From an uncultured Bacilli bacterium (lineage in GTDB: Bacteria; Bacillota_I; Bacilli_A; RF39; UBA660), in assembly GCA_934096605.1 (NCBI GenBank), contig CAKOMI010000031.1, positions 1 through 13,097 of the forward strand: DNA of 13,097 bases. Direction: 5' to 3'. The notes beneath the pieces were generated by a model that did not search any database, was not told the DNA's origin, and was given only the letters and a program-made list of their open reading frames with translations. The position numbers and the translations under genes were made by a program. Each line of letters starts with the position of its first letter. Position 1 is the stretch's first letter. Below, one piece after another: positions 12,043 to 13,097 of this stretch.

Positions 12043-13097
12043 CTATACCCCTAAAATATATGGTAATTCTTTTGAACCTATACCTGATGCAATTTTAACA
12101 GAAGATTTCAAATAAACCACAGGATTTACAGTACGATCATTGCTAGAAATGTGGTTGACACCGCCATTACCATTCACAAGAAAAACACTAACTGCAAGGG
12201 AAGAAGAAGCATAAGAGGTTATGGTCCATTGAGAACTATTATTAAGAAATAACCAATTATTGTTATAGCAATCAAAATAATCACTCCAATTATATAAAAA
12301 TTTTTTTAAACACGTTGTTCTACCAGTAGTACTACCGCCATTTGTAGCGTAGCCATAATCACTTGGATACATTAAGCCAACTTTGCCAGTCCATTCAGTT
12401 GTTCTTGTTACTTTATCATTACAATACGCTCCACTTGTACAGATTTTACCAGTATTGGTGCTTCTCTCTAAATCATAAAAATTAGCTGTACTAATATTAT
12501 TGTTTGTATATGTTACACCATCATTAGTGCCGGTATTCCATACGGCATCACTTATTAATGTTTTTAATTTGTCTTTGATGCCCGTACTTGTAAAATCACA
12601 ATTTGTTGTTGCATTATTTTCACCACTATAACATGTACCAGCTTTTTTATTCCAATATAAGGAACCTCCAACACTTTCAGATTCATAGCCATGATTTAAT
12701 AATTTCATTATATCAGCTTGGCTCCATTCATTAATACCATTGCCATAATTAACTGAATTTTCACTTACATCCCATGAATAATGACCAATAGATTCAGCTC
12801 TTATTAATTTTATCCTTGATTCTTTTTTGCCCGTACCATCATCTATGTTATTCATTACACCTATGATACGCCATAATTCGCCGTCAACACTAACATAATT
12901 GTTTGGATTACTGCCTATGTATCTTAAATTATTATCAATCGTTCCATCATAAGTCAAATTAGGATTATCATATAAAGCAAGCCTTTTAATATAATCTGTT
13001 AATTGCATATCTAATTTTTCAAAATATAAATTGCATCTGGTTCTTGTATAATCCGTTGCATTATAATTCTTATAACTAGTTATTACTGCATAATTAT
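12043..13097 (-). CDS. C-terminal part of a large exported cell-surface protein (5' end outside the window)
   Basis: An open frame runs from the window edge (first full codon 13093-13095) to the TAG at 12043, about 350 residues. The Met codon at 13008 is internal: the reading continues upstream as NYAVITSYKNYNATDYTRT and RCNLYFEKLD with no ribosome binding site before 13008. The visible domain is rich in Asn, Gly, Ser, Thr, Tyr and Trp, with paired Cys. Its blocks include YVSVDGELWRIIGV, NEWSQADIMKLLN, GSLYWN, WTGKVGLMYPSDYGYAT, and NPVVYLKSSVKI followed by a conserved-looking LPYIL end. Proteins with this layout are frequent in uncultured gut Firmicutes and normally carry an N-terminal membrane or signal segment, which is not visible here. 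Function is unknown. Its composition is less AT-biased than the rest of the window. Confidence 0.75.
   Translation of the reverse strand, partial: NYAVITSYKNYNATDYTRTRCNLYFEKLDMQLTDYIKRLALYDNPNLTYDGTIDNNLRYIGSNPNNYVSVDGELWRIIGVMNNIDDGTGKKESRIKLIRAESIGHYSWDVSENSVNYGNGINEWSQADIMKLLNHGYESESVGGSLYWNKKAGTCYSGENNATTNCDFTSTGIKDKLKTLISDAVWNTGTNDGVTYTNNNISTANFYDLERSTNTGKICTSGAYCNDKVTRTTEWTGKVGLMYPSDYGYATNGGSTTGRTTCLKKFLYNWSDYFDCYNNNWLFLNNSSQWTITSYASSSLAVSVFLVNGNGGVNHISSNDRTVNPVVYLKSSVKIASGIGSKELPYILGV

Noticed and set aside
1..13097. Alternative genetic code with TGA as Trp, and CRISPR arrays
   Set aside because: yceD ends in TGA and Trp codons are TGG, so the standard code applies; no regularly spaced repeats were seen.

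Overview
The window is AT-rich DNA with short intergenic gaps, AGGAG/GGTGA-type ribosome binding sites and the standard code: TGA ends yceD and Trp is encoded by TGG. Gene content and order point to a low-GC Firmicute of class Bacilli. Genes that neighbour each other in Bacillus subtilis also do so here: lexA, tkt and sirA in one block, and tmcAL (ylbM), yceD (ylbN) and rpmF in another. The family of surface protein at the right edge, together with the strong AT bias and mild gene decay, would fit an uncultured gut lineage near RF39/Erysipelotrichales. That placement is inference.

Left part (1-4380): an HD-domain protein with a C-terminal membrane anchor, a beta-solenoid (DUF4097-like) protein, a two-gene operon of a STAS protein and a SigF/SigB-type sigma factor, a transglutaminase-fold protein and an aminoglycoside-phosphotransferase-fold protein. 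The sigma operon resembles spoIIA, but the kinase gene spoIIAB is missing and the STAS protein lacks the phosphorylatable serine. A perfect Spo0A box lies upstream. The last two proteins each lack a key catalytic residue.

Middle part (4380-6420): a decaying stretch with the frameshifted tail of an Rpn/PD-(D/E)XK recombination nuclease, a frameshifted Ca2+/cation antiporter, about 450 bp with no convincing gene, and two tRNA-Arg genes (CCT and TCT).

Right part (6420-12000): yceD-rpmF facing tmcAL; sirA and a transketolase on the minus strand; then lexA. sirA has the window's second perfect Spo0A box, at a promoter with no -35 element. The transketolase has several replaced active-site residues. 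Between tkt and lexA is a 33-codon membrane protein gene whose promoter carries a LexA box inside its spacer; it occupies the place of the SOS division inhibitor yneA in Bacillus. After lexA comes a 54-codon ribbon-helix-helix regulator behind a 12-bp inverted repeat.

Right edge (12043-13097): the C-terminal part of a large exported repeat-type protein that continues past the window.

The best leads are the pair of Spo0A boxes in front of two sporulation-gene homologues, the spoIIA-like operon without its kinase, and the SOS-controlled mini membrane protein.
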